Shown here in pieces: positions 18,216 through 26,632 of a stretch of 64,000 nucleotides of DNA. Every line of letters begins with the position of its first letter. Position 1 is the first letter of the stretch. Origin of the DNA: Proteiniphilum sp. X52 (GTDB taxonomy: Bacteria; Bacteroidota; Bacteroidia; Bacteroidales; Dysgonomonadaceae); the NCBI RefSeq assembly GCF_003712195.1, contig NZ_RDSD01000001.1:532702-596701 (forward strand). Direction: 5' to 3'. A program made the position numbers and the translations under genes. Below the pieces are notes generated by a model. It worked only from the letters and a program-made list of their open reading frames with translations, did no database searches and was not told where the DNA came from.

Positions 18216-18314
18216 GAGTCCACTTTAAAAACTCCTTTCGAAGAAAATCACATTTTGATTATCAGGAAGTTGAGATATTAAAAACTCCACATTTTGACTT
18301 TTTCAAGTGGACTC
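18216..18314. repeat. 99-bp segment bounded by 10-bp inverted repeats (MITE-like)
   Basis: GAGTCCACTT (18216-18225) and AAGTGGACTC (18305-18314) are perfect inverted ends. Inside, TTAAAAACTCC and CACATTTTGA each occur twice in the same order. No coding capacity. Size and ends fit a miniature inverted-repeat element or a relic of one; no target-site duplication was identified. Confidence 0.4.
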
Positions 18315-18422
18315 ATTTCTTGAGATTGAAAAATGGCAAATAATAAAAAACCTTGCAACCCTGGAGTTTAGAAAAAGGGTTGTCGAAGACCCATAATCAA
18401 AACAACAAAAAGGAGAAGAAAA

Positions 18423-19067
18423 ATGAAAAAAATCAGTATCTTGTTAGCACTTGTTTTGTGCAGTCTGTCTCTCTTTACGACAGCGTGTGAGACTAACCCC
18501 AAAGATTTGGAAACCTCCAACACAGAAAACCCCAATACAGAAACCCCCAATTCCGTATCGGGCAAGACACTTATTCTCTACTACTCCAAGAGCGGTAATA
18601 CGCTTAGTGTAGCCCAAACCATCGAGAGGCTAATCGCCAACACGGAAATGTTGCGAGTAAATCCGGCCAATCCTTATCCCGAAGGTTATAGCGAAACACT
18701 TCCTGTGGCAACCGCCGAAATAGAAGCGATTGACAATCAGGGAGTATATCCGCCCATCAATACCACCATCGATAATTTTAACGATTACGAAATGGTGATA
18801 ATATGCAGTCCCCTTTGGTGGAGCAGATTGGCGACGCCTATGCAGTCTTTCCTGCACGCCAACGGTTCCAAGCTTGCGGGGAAAAAGATTGCAGTGGCGG
18901 CCACAAGTGGTGCGACGGGCATCGCTCAATTGGTGGGAGATGTAAGGCGTTTGGCTCCCGATGCCGTATTCACAGGCGAGGGCCTGCGAATCGCAGCCTC
19001 GCAGGCATCTTCCTCGCAAACAACCATTGCCACGTGGCTCAGAAGTCTCGGCTATACGATAGGGTGA
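18423..19067 (+). CDS. flavodoxin-family lipoprotein
   Basis: A 214-residue lipoprotein (lipobox LFTTAC) with a short Asn/Thr/Pro-rich spacer and then a flavodoxin fold. The phosphate loop of the FMN site reads LYYSKSGNTLSVAQ; the later conserved part is YEMVIICSPLWWSRLATPMQ, then KKIAVAATSGATGIAQLVGD and the terminal WLRSLGYTIG. Such exported flavodoxins occur in Bacteroidota beside AKR and AraC genes; they probably shuttle electrons or reduce quinone-like compounds, but the partner is unknown. A remnant of a second flavodoxin lies at 13437. A scrap of an AKR 3' end follows it. Confidence 0.88.
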   Translation: MKKISILLALVLCSLSLFTTACETNPKDLETSNTENPNTETPNSVSGKTLILYYSKSGNTLSVAQTIERLIANTEMLRVNPANPYPEGYSETLPVATAEIEAIDNQGVYPPINTTIDNFNDYEMVIICSPLWWSRLATPMQSFLHANGSKLAGKKIAVAATSGATGIAQLVGDVRRLAPDAVFTGEGLRIAASQASSSQTTIATWLRSLGYTIG

Positions 19068-19098
19068 TTTTTTTCTTGCGTCTTATTGAGGCTCATCT

Positions 19099-19122
19099 GG
19101 CGGAACACCGTTGAGAAAATAA
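19099..19122 (+). pseudogene. 3'-terminal scrap of an aldo/keto reductase gene
   Basis: These codons read GGTPLRK then stop, the same C-terminus as the intact AKR at 8270-9466. Including the bases after the stop, 26 of 28 positions (19099-19126 against 9443-9470) agree. The rest of the gene is missing. It marks a former AKR copy downstream of the flavodoxin, lost by deletion. Confidence 0.5.
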
Positions 19123-19124
19123 CA

Positions 19125-19158
19125 ACTTCATCAACCCATTTACTTCATCAACCCATTT
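19125..19158. repeat. 17-bp tandem repeat, two copies
   Basis: ACTTCATCAACCCATTT occurs twice without a gap, immediately after the AKR scrap. The rest of the spacer to 19542 holds a TATCTTTG box (19193-19200) but no gene I can recognise between it and the next start 340 bases on. Confidence 0.6.
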
Positions 19159-19542
19159 ATTCGTAATATTCAAAAAGATATTTATTCAGATATATCTTTG
19201 TTCCCTTCATTGTCTACAAAAATACATCTTTAATTTTTGTACGTCCACATACTGAAAATAACAAAACAATGTATGGTTCAGTTCAAAACCATAATCCACC
19301 CCCTGCTCATACCCGTAAATTGGTTGAAGGAATGACCTCCTTCGGGGCCGGGTAGCATTATAATTCCATTAAGAAATCATATACGATAGAAGAATTGATT
19401 GATAATCAAAAAGAGTGAACAATATCGGAAAAACAGTTGTTAATCTTGTAATTGGTATTTGTTTGATTGTAGAGAGAAAGGTAAATGGATTTGATAATTT
19501 CAATTGTATGATTATTTTCAAACCCATAAAAGTTATGTCGTT

Positions 19543-20187
19543 ATGAAGAGAATCATTTTAAACGCGTTTTGTATGTTGAGCATTGTATTGTTTGCAGCCG
19601 GATGTGGTGGAGGAGGGAGTAGTGGGGAGAGACGACCGGAAGTGATCGTGCCGGACGCGCAAGCAATGAATCGCCCCCAGGTGGCAGTATTGCTTACCGA
19701 GGGATTTCAGGATGCCGAGGCTTTTATGCCGATCGGTTATCTGGAAAACAAAGATATGGATGTTACGGTGATAGGCCCTGAAACGGGACGGGTGAAAGCC
19801 TATAACAGCGATTTTGAAATAGTGGTGCAAAAAACAGTGGGAGAGGTGACCATCGATGAATTTGACGCGCTGGTACTGCCCGGGGGAAAAGCACCTGCTG
19901 CGCTGAGGGAAGAGCCGGAAGTGGTGGAGTTTGCCAAGAACTTCTTCCTCTCAGGGAAGCCGGTGGCGGCTATCTGTCACGGCCCACAGGTATTGGCTAC
20001 AGCAGGAGTGCTTCAGGATGTAACCGCCACGGCTGTGGGATCTATCCGCGGTGAATTGGAGGAAGCCGGCGCGAAATATGTGGACGAAGCACTGGTAATA
20101 GATGGCAACCTGATCACATCGAGGGTGCCGGGCGATCTGCCGGTATTCAGTAAAGCTATTGAGGAAGCGGTCAAGAAGGCTCGCTGA
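19543..20187 (+). CDS. DJ-1/PfpI-family lipoprotein
   Basis: A 214-residue lipoprotein from ATG19543 (an upstream in-frame ATG at 19504 would spoil the signal peptide). Lipobox FAAGC followed by GGGGSS. The mature part is a DJ-1/PfpI domain: VAVLLTEGFQDAEAFMPIGY, VTVIGPETGRVKAYNSDFEI, FDALVLPGGKAPAALREEPE and the elbow AAICHGPQVLATAG with Cys145, ending TSRVPGDLPVFSKAI. Glu of the TEGFQDAE segment and Cys145 form the usual DJ-1 pair. PfpI relatives are proteases, deglycases or chaperones; which applies is not visible. It appears to be transcribed alone. Confidence 0.87.
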   Translation: MKRIILNAFCMLSIVLFAAGCGGGGSSGERRPEVIVPDAQAMNRPQVAVLLTEGFQDAEAFMPIGYLENKDMDVTVIGPETGRVKAYNSDFEIVVQKTVGEVTIDEFDALVLPGGKAPAALREEPEVVEFAKNFFLSGKPVAAICHGPQVLATAGVLQDVTATAVGSIRGELEEAGAKYVDEALVIDGNLITSRVPGDLPVFSKAIEEAVKKAR

Positions 20188-20282
20188 CTTGTTCCTATCT
20201 TAGTTTAGCGTTAAAAACAGCTTTATGCCGGTCACGGCAAACCGTGATTTAGGGGTAGGGCTGTTTTTCAATACATGAAAAA

Positions 20283-21215
20283 ATGCCATATATTGATTAT
20301 TATAAAATACTGGGTGTCGATAAGAATGCATCGGCCGAAGATATCAAGAAAGCTTACCGCAAATTGGCGCGCAAGTTGCATCCCGACCTGAACCCAAACG
20401 ACAAGGAAGCCCAAAAGAAGTTTCAGGAGCTCAATGAAGCCAATGAAGTGCTGAGTGATCCGGAGAAACGCGCCAAGTATGATAAGTACGGTGAGAACTG
20501 GAAGCACGGCGAAGAGTATGAGAAAGCACAACAGCAGCACCGGCAGCAAAGTAGCCGGCAACAACAGTGGAGCAGCCAGGGGGGACAGACTTTCTATACC
20601 GAAGGAGATTTTTCGGACGACGATTTTTCCGACTTTTTCCACTCTATGTTCGGCAGCGGGTTTAGCAGAAGGCAAAGCGGTGGCGGCAGAAGTAACAGGT
20701 TCAAAGGTGCGGACTATCAGGCGGAATTGCGCCTGACACTTCGTCAAGCCATGCGCACACATCAGCAGACATTGTCGATCAATGGGAAAAATGTACGTAT
20801 CACGATTCCTGCGGGAGTGGCTGACGGGCAGAAGATCAAACTGGCCGGATACGGTCAACCCGGCGTCAACGGTGGCCCGAACGGTGACCTCTACATCACT
20901 TTTATCATTGAGGATGACCCTGCTTTTAAACGGCTTGGGGACGACTTGTATGCCGATGCCGTGATCGACCTCTACACAGCGGTGCTTGGGGGCGAAACAA
21001 TGATCGATACGCTCGAAGGGCAGGTGAAAATGACCATTAAGCCCGGAACCCAGCCCAATGCCAAACTACGGCTGAGAGGCAAAGGGTTTCCCCTGTATAA
21101 GAAAGAGGGGCGGTCTGGCGATTTATACGTGACGTTGAAGGTGCGTCTGCCTGAACATCTCTCGGATAAAGAGAAAGAACTATTCACCCAATTATCAAAA
21201 ATCAGGAAACAATGA
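20283..21215 (+). CDS. cbpA: DnaJ-class co-chaperone CbpA
   Basis: A 310-residue J-domain protein. Residues 3-70 are the J domain ([20 protein letters not shown]) with the HPD triplet at 33-35 that stimulates DnaK ATPase. A Gln/Ser/Arg-rich and Phe/Asp-rich linker follows (about 75-140), without the Cys-rich zinc domain of DnaJ. The C-terminal substrate-binding part starts near 145 ([51 protein letters not shown]). This order is CbpA. The next gene encodes its modulator and overlaps by 4 bases, which supports the assignment. Confidence 0.93.
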   Translation: MPYIDYYKILGVDKNASAEDIKKAYRKLARKLHPDLNPNDKEAQKKFQELNEANEVLSDPEKRAKYDKYGENWKHGEEYEKAQQQHRQQSSRQQQWSSQGGQTFYTEGDFSDDDFSDFFHSMFGSGFSRRQSGGGRSNRFKGADYQAELRLTLRQAMRTHQQTLSINGKNVRITIPAGVADGQKIKLAGYGQPGVNGGPNGDLYITFIIEDDPAFKRLGDDLYADAVIDLYTAVLGGETMIDTLEGQVKMTIKPGTQPNAKLRLRGKGFPLYKKEGRSGDLYVTLKVRLPEHLSDKEKELFTQLSKIRKQ

Positions 21216-21511
21216 GTGGAAACAGATTACTTTACAGCGAATGTCTGAGAATCTACGAGATAGAAGAATCATTCATTGAATCGCTGCGGGATGTGGGGTT
21301 GATTCATGTGACCGGTCAGGAGGACGACCGGTTCATAGAATACGACGACCTCTCCGATCTGGAGCAATTTATCCGGTGGCATTACGAGATGGATATCAAT
21401 GTGCCAGGTATTGACGCGCTTCGCCATATGCTGGATAGGGTACGCTTGTTGCAATCAGAGATAGAACAGCTTCAAAACGAATTGCATTTTTACAAGGCTT
21501 TGCAGCCATGA
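21212..21511 (+). CDS. cbpM: chaperone modulator CbpM
   Basis: A 99-residue protein of the CbpM/MerR-like type, which binds the J domain of CbpA and restrains it. The N-terminal half resembles a MerR helix-turn-helix ([46 protein letters not shown]); the end is a coiled coil ([20 protein letters not shown]). Its start overlaps the cbpA stop by 4 bases, so the pair is co-translated. Confidence 0.88.
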   Translation: MSGNRLLYSECLRIYEIEESFIESLRDVGLIHVTGQEDDRFIEYDDLSDLEQFIRWHYEMDINVPGIDALRHMLDRVRLLQSEIEQLQNELHFYKALQP

Positions 21512-21682
21512 CGGTTGAGGCCATCCACCCCTACGGTGAGGGCATGCTCCCAGTACCGTAACGGATTACCCTTGCCTGCGCGTAGTGAGACGCGGGATAG
21601 TCATGCGTCTCTTTGTTTATTTTAGGAGAACCTGTTAGCGGCTCAATAGGTGTATGCATCTAAAGAGAATGCTCGTTTTCTT

Positions 21683-23902
21683 CTATTTTTTCGGGCTGTT
21701 TGTCATGTAAAACACCAATGTGCCGCCGTTGATGATATCATCGTATGTGATGAATTTCTTATCGTAAGGCTGACCGTTGAGTTCTATCTTTTCGACATAT
21801 AGATTCTCCTTCGAAAGATTTTTCGCCTCCATGACGAAGTATTTCCCGTTGCCCACATTGATGGTCGCTTTGGGAATCTGCGGCGCGCCGATGACCAGTT
21901 CGCCGCTCACCGGATTCATGGGATAGAATCCCATCGCGGAGAACATATACCATGCCGACATCTGTCCGCAGTCGTCGTTCCCGATCAGCCCGTCCGGTTT
22001 GTTCCGGTAGAAATCGGTGGTGATCCGGCGTATCAGCCGCTGGGTTTCTTCCGGCCTGTCGAGATAAGAGTAGATATAAGCCACGTGGTGGCTCGGTTCG
22101 TTGCCATGGGCGTATTGACCGATAAGGCCAGTCACGTCGGAAAGTTGACCGGTGGTTTCCTGGGTGGTGTTGAAGAGGTAATCGAGCACTTTTCCCGCAG
22201 CCTCTTTGCCGCCCATCAGTTTAATGAGTCCCGCGATATCCTGTAACACATGCCATGTATATTGCAGGGCGTTGCCTTCCGTGTAATGGCCCCCGATGTG
22301 GGAATCGGCGTGCGCCAGCGCATAAGGGTCGAAAGGAGAGAGCCATTCGCCTTTGGAGTCTTTGGGGCGCATGGCGTTGGTTTCTTTGTCGAACAGGTTC
22401 CTGTAATATCCGGCCCGTTTCATAAAGAATTCATAATCTTCCGTTTTTCCTAACTTTTTTGCCATCTGTGCGGCGGCATAGTCGCTGAATCCGCATTCGA
22501 GCGTGCGGGAAACCGATTCTACTTTGACAAGGTCGTAGGGATAGTAACCGTATTGGTCGTAGATTTCCCAGTCCGATTTGTAGTGCTTGCTTTCGGTGAT
22601 CGATCTTTTGATCTCCCGGTAGGCTTTCTCCGCGTCGAACCCGTCAAAACCTTTGAGATAAGCATCCACGATCATGGAGATGGAGTGGTTGCTGATCATA
22701 GTGTAGGTCTCCTGTCCCATCAGCGCCCAGATGGGGAGATGCCCTTTTTGTCCGCTGTAGTCGACCATGGAATTTACCAAGTCAGAGACAATCTCCGGGC
22801 TAAGGATGGTGTACATGGGGAAAGCCGCGCGGAAGGTGTCCCACTGTGAGAGGGTGGAGTGGAATTTCCCGGTGGGCGAGAGTGTGATCTCGCGGCTGGG
22901 CCCTACATAACGTCCATCCACATCGGCAATGTTGTTGGGTTGGATATAGAGGTGGTAGAGCGAGGTGTAGAAATTGACCTTGTCGTCCTCCGTACCCTCT
23001 ATCTCCACCCTTGAAAGATAGCTGTTCCAGGCCTTTTTGGCCTCCCGGCGCACTGCGTCGAAATCCCATCCGCTTGCTTCTGCCGCGAGGTTTTTCTTTG
23101 CACCCTCGACGCTTGTGGTGGACATGGCGATCTTCATTTGCAGGGTAGTGCCGTCCTGCATGTCGAAGGTAAGGATATAGCGGGGCGCCTTTTCCCGTGG
23201 ATCCCGCGGCTCGAGTTGTTCAGAGAAGATGATCGGCTTGTCGAATTCGATGGCGAAATAGTAAGTGCGTTCCACCCATTCGGTGCGGCGGGTATAGCCG
23301 GTAATGAGCCGGTCGTTTTCGATGGTGACCCCATTATCGAGCACGTGGGTGAAGAGTTTATCTTTCGTCCATACCAGGCCGCTTTGAAAGTCGGCCAACA
23401 GATTCGCCGGTTTGTCTTCGGCAAAAGTATAGCGGTGGAATGCCACATGCGGGGCGGTGGTGATTTCCACAGCTACTTCGTTATCGGCCAGCTCCACCGC
23501 ATAGTAACCGGGGGAAGCTTTTTCCGTAGCCTTGTCGAAACTGCTGCTCAGGTCGCCGCGTTTCTCGCCGGAGAAAGGCTGCATCAGCAGGTCGCCCAGG
23601 TCGACGCATCCCGTGCCGTTCAGCCTGTTCTGCGAAAAGCCGTTGATGCGCTCATCGTCGTAGAAATAGCCGGAGCAGTATTCCCAGGAGAAATTGCCCG
23701 TCTCCGGCCCCGGCTGCATCATGCCCAACGGGTAGGTCGCGCCGGGGAAAGTATGTCCCGTGAAGGCTGTCCCTATAAAGGGATTTACATATTGAGTGAA
23801 ATCTTTTTCAGTATCGCTTTGCTGTTTAGGTATACAGGAAATCGCCGGAATTACAATTACAGCAAGCAGGATGGGTTTTACTTCTCGTAAAAATCTTGTC
23901 AT
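21683..23902 (-). CDS. GH92 family glycosyl hydrolase, putative alpha-mannosidase lipoprotein
   Basis: A 739-residue enzyme of glycoside hydrolase family 92, Ca-dependent exo-acting alpha-mannosidases that trim mannan or N-glycans. The signal peptide ends at a lipobox-like AISC (Cys23). Family hallmarks are VNPFIGTAFTGHTFPGATYP near the start, GMMQPGPETGNFSWEYCSGY, INGFSQNRLNGTGC, and the catalytic segment GNDDCGQMSAWYMFSAMGFY near the end (about residues 645-665), then MNPVSGELVIGAPQI. Length is normal. It stands alone, convergent with cbpM. Linkage specificity cannot be told by eye. Confidence 0.94.
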   Translation of the reverse strand: MTRFLREVKPILLAVIVIPAISCIPKQQSDTEKDFTQYVNPFIGTAFTGHTFPGATYPLGMMQPGPETGNFSWEYCSGYFYDDERINGFSQNRLNGTGCVDLGDLLMQPFSGEKRGDLSSSFDKATEKASPGYYAVELADNEVAVEITTAPHVAFHRYTFAEDKPANLLADFQSGLVWTKDKLFTHVLDNGVTIENDRLITGYTRRTEWVERTYYFAIEFDKPIIFSEQLEPRDPREKAPRYILTFDMQDGTTLQMKIAMSTTSVEGAKKNLAAEASGWDFDAVRREAKKAWNSYLSRVEIEGTEDDKVNFYTSLYHLYIQPNNIADVDGRYVGPSREITLSPTGKFHSTLSQWDTFRAAFPMYTILSPEIVSDLVNSMVDYSGQKGHLPIWALMGQETYTMISNHSISMIVDAYLKGFDGFDAEKAYREIKRSITESKHYKSDWEIYDQYGYYPYDLVKVESVSRTLECGFSDYAAAQMAKKLGKTEDYEFFMKRAGYYRNLFDKETNAMRPKDSKGEWLSPFDPYALAHADSHIGGHYTEGNALQYTWHVLQDIAGLIKLMGGKEAAGKVLDYLFNTTQETTGQLSDVTGLIGQYAHGNEPSHHVAYIYSYLDRPEETQRLIRRITTDFYRNKPDGLIGNDDCGQMSAWYMFSAMGFYPMNPVSGELVIGAPQIPKATINVGNGKYFVMEAKNLSKENLYVEKIELNGQPYDKKFITYDDIINGGTLVFYMTNSPKK

Positions 23903-23932
23903 TTGTCTATCAATTATAAATTACAATTTTTA

Positions 23933-24002
23933 ATTACCAATTACCAATTACTAATTACTAATTACCAATTACCAATTACCAATTACCAATTACCAATTAC
24001 CA
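23933..24002. repeat. heptamer tandem repeat ATTACCA x10
   Basis: Ten contiguous 7-bp units, eight ATTACCA and two ATTACTA, lie just upstream of the GH92 gene. The reverse complement of the unit (TGGTAAT) reappears in short form inside the ribosomal cluster at 42743. Copy number could vary by slippage. Confidence 0.9.
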
Positions 24003-24130
24003 ATTGTGGAATCATTAACTTACAATTTCTCAATTAATCACGATAGTCACTCCTTGTCCCGATTCATCGGAGATTGGCACATTGAGAAATCATCATGTCC
24101 TATCACCACACCTTCACATCACCGCATCAA

Positions 24131-26146
24131 TCAGTCCTCCCTCTTTGCCCGTCTGGTTTCCCAGATAAAGTAGGCAATCAGTCCGAGGAAAGCGAAGAGC
24201 GCCACAATCTGGGCACCTGTTCCCTGAGGGTCGCTCCACAGGTTGAAGTTGAGTGCATTGCCGTCGCCGGTGATAAATATGATCAGGGCGCCCAAAACGC
24301 CGAAGAGTGCCGCGCCCGCTATGAATCCGGAAGAGATCAGGATAGCGCGCTGGTGGCGGGCATTTGTCAACTGCTTGTCAGCACCTTTTTTGTTGATCCA
24401 GTGGTTGAGTAATCCACCCACGACAAGGGGGGTATTCAGTTGGAGGGGGATGAACATGCCGAGTGCGAATGCCAGGGGTGACACACCGAGCCAGTTCACG
24501 AGTATGGCGATCACCGCGCCGATCCCCAGGAGCATCCAGCTGACGCCACTTCCTGCCATCAGCGGTTCTATGATGGCGGCCATGGCGTTGGCCTGCGGGG
24601 CCACCATCGGGTTGGTATGTTCAGGCGTGGCCACAAAGCCGTATGCCTCGTTCAGGATAAAAATCACTGCTCCCACGGTCGCCGCCGAAACCAATGTCCC
24701 GAGGAACTTGTATGATTCCTGTTTTGCGGGGGTAGTGCCAATCCAGTAGCCGATCTTCAGGTCGGTGACAAAACCGCCTGCCATGGAGAGTGCGGTACAG
24801 ACGATACCTCCGATGATCAGTCCGCTCACCATTCCCTGCCAGCCTTCCAATCCCACGGCAACAAGGATCACCGATGAGAGGATCAAGGTCATCAGCGTCA
24901 TTCCCGATACGGGGTTTGTACCCACAATGGCAATGGCATTGGCAGCCACGGTGGTGAACAGGAATGAGATAACGGTGATGGTGATCAGTGCCACGATAGC
25001 TTGTGCGAGTGTGATCTTCACGCCGATGAGCAGAAAGATGAATACGGCGACAAGCGTGAAGAACAGGAATACCATCACGAAGGACATTTTCAGATCCCGG
25101 CCCGAACGCTTTGCTTCACTGGCCCCTGTGCCGGTAGCCACTTTCTTGCCGACTGCCAGCTTAAACGCGCCGCCGATCACGCCGGCCGATTTGATGATCC
25201 CGATGATACCCGCCATCGCGATGGCGCCGATACCTATCGGACGCACATATTCGGCAAAGATCGCTTCGGCCGACATCGTCGCGAACGGATTGACACCCCC
25301 GCCCATGGCAGCCGTCAACGCTCCGATCTCGTTTACCAGTGGAATCAGTACCAGCCAGGAGAGTAGCGAACCCACGGTGATGATCAGGGCATATCGTAGT
25401 CCAACTAGGTAGCCGAAGCTGAAGATCAGGGCGCTTACGTTGAATTTGAGTACCATCTTGAACCGTTCGGCCATCATGGCGCCGGCAGGAATAACGCGTG
25501 TGGTGATCTCCTCGCTCCAGAGACGGAAGGCGGAGAAACAGAAATCGAATAATCCTCCGATGAGCCCACTGGTGATCAGCAATTTCGCCTTGTTGCCACC
25601 CTTCTCCCCGGTCATCAGGATCTCGGTAGTTGCCGTGGCTTCGGGGAAAGGCAATTTCCCATGCATATCCTTCACGAAATATTTACGGAAGGGGATAAGG
25701 AAAAGAATTCCCAGGAAGCCTCCTAACAGCGATGAAAAAAAGATTTGCCAGAAGTTGATCTGAATTTCGGGATATTTGGCTTGCAGGATATAAAGCCCCG
25801 GGATAGTAAAGACTGCTCCGGCCACAATCACGCCTGACGATGCGCCGATTGACTGGATAATGACATTTTGCCCCAGTGCATTCTTTCTGCGGAATGCCGC
25901 CGATGCGCCCACGGCAATGATGGAGATGGGGATGGCTGCCTCGAAAACCTGGCCGATCTTCAGGCCCGAATAGGCTGCCGCGGCCGAAAAGATGATCGCC
26001 ATTAATAATCCCATACCTATTGACCAAGGTGTTACTTCCGTTACCGGCCTGTCTGGTGGAAGTACAGATTTGTACTCTTCTCCCGGTTTTAGCTCACGAT
26101 ACGCGTTCTCGGGCAATTCCGTAATTTTCTTTTCTTCTAATTCCAT
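24131..26146 (-). CDS. OPT-family oligopeptide transporter
   Basis: A 671-residue, highly hydrophobic protein with a hydrophilic N-terminus (about 1-35) and some 14-16 membrane helices. Family features include PWSIGMGLLMAIIFSAAAAY, SGLKIGQVFEAAIPISIIAV, GKLPFPEATATTEILMTGEK (the OPT motif in the first third) and NPVSGMTLMTLILS. OPT proteins of this bacterial branch are proton-coupled importers of small peptides or metal-chelate-like compounds. In a genome with a DPP-IV-like peptidase next door, peptide uptake is plausible. It is transcribed toward the GH92 gene, about 230 bases from it. Confidence 0.93.
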   Translation of the reverse strand: MELEEKKITELPENAYRELKPGEEYKSVLPPDRPVTEVTPWSIGMGLLMAIIFSAAAAYSGLKIGQVFEAAIPISIIAVGASAAFRRKNALGQNVIIQSIGASSGVIVAGAVFTIPGLYILQAKYPEIQINFWQIFFSSLLGGFLGILFLIPFRKYFVKDMHGKLPFPEATATTEILMTGEKGGNKAKLLITSGLIGGLFDFCFSAFRLWSEEITTRVIPAGAMMAERFKMVLKFNVSALIFSFGYLVGLRYALIITVGSLLSWLVLIPLVNEIGALTAAMGGGVNPFATMSAEAIFAEYVRPIGIGAIAMAGIIGIIKSAGVIGGAFKLAVGKKVATGTGASEAKRSGRDLKMSFVMVFLFFTLVAVFIFLLIGVKITLAQAIVALITITVISFLFTTVAANAIAIVGTNPVSGMTLMTLILSSVILVAVGLEGWQGMVSGLIIGGIVCTALSMAGGFVTDLKIGYWIGTTPAKQESYKFLGTLVSAATVGAVIFILNEAYGFVATPEHTNPMVAPQANAMAAIIEPLMAGSGVSWMLLGIGAVIAILVNWLGVSPLAFALGMFIPLQLNTPLVVGGLLNHWINKKGADKQLTNARHQRAILISSGFIAGAALFGVLGALIIFITGDGNALNFNLWSDPQGTGAQIVALFAFLGLIAYFIWETRRAKRED

Positions 26147-26632
26147 ATATTTATTCAGTCTATTAATATGCCAATGCCGATAAGTCGGGATAACTTGTCC
26201 CGATCTTCAGGAACTTGTCCCGATTTTTCGGGAAGTAGTGACTCATGATCATGAGACAAACAACTGTCGGTTACGCCCATTTTGACCATGTCGATTGTTA
26301 ATTCAACACAGTGGGGCGTGGTTAAACGCGCCAATATGAATAATATTCGCCAAAATTTTTGCCGAAAATACAAAAAAATATGTAAAAGAAGCTCCTATTT
26401 TCGTAACTTTGTCGAGATTGAGAAGGATTTAAACTATAATCATTCAAGTTTCGCGTGTGAGTTTGAAATGTATCCAGCTAAAGCTGAGGCCTTTGGATGT
26501 TTCGTGGGGAGCCCATGGCTCGAGATGAGCGTTAGTGAATGAGAGCGGTCATGGGGCACAAAACATCGTCAGGCGAGGGTTTTAGTTGTAATCATGCCAC
26601 TTGCGAAAGTTGACTAATAATAACACAAATCG
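26147..26632. other. intergenic region between divergent transporter and peptidase genes
   Basis: No gene recognised. Near the transporter a 13-bp word AACTTGTCCCGAT occurs twice, 20 bp apart (26192-26204 and 26212-26224); a partial match (CTTGTCCCGAT) is found on the other side of the transporter gene near 24051. The rest must contain the two divergent promoters; I cannot place them with confidence. Confidence 0.45.

Noticed and set aside
26282..26542. 86-codon frame in the transporter-peptidase spacer
   Set aside because: No family, no start context, and it spans the region where the divergent promoters must lie.
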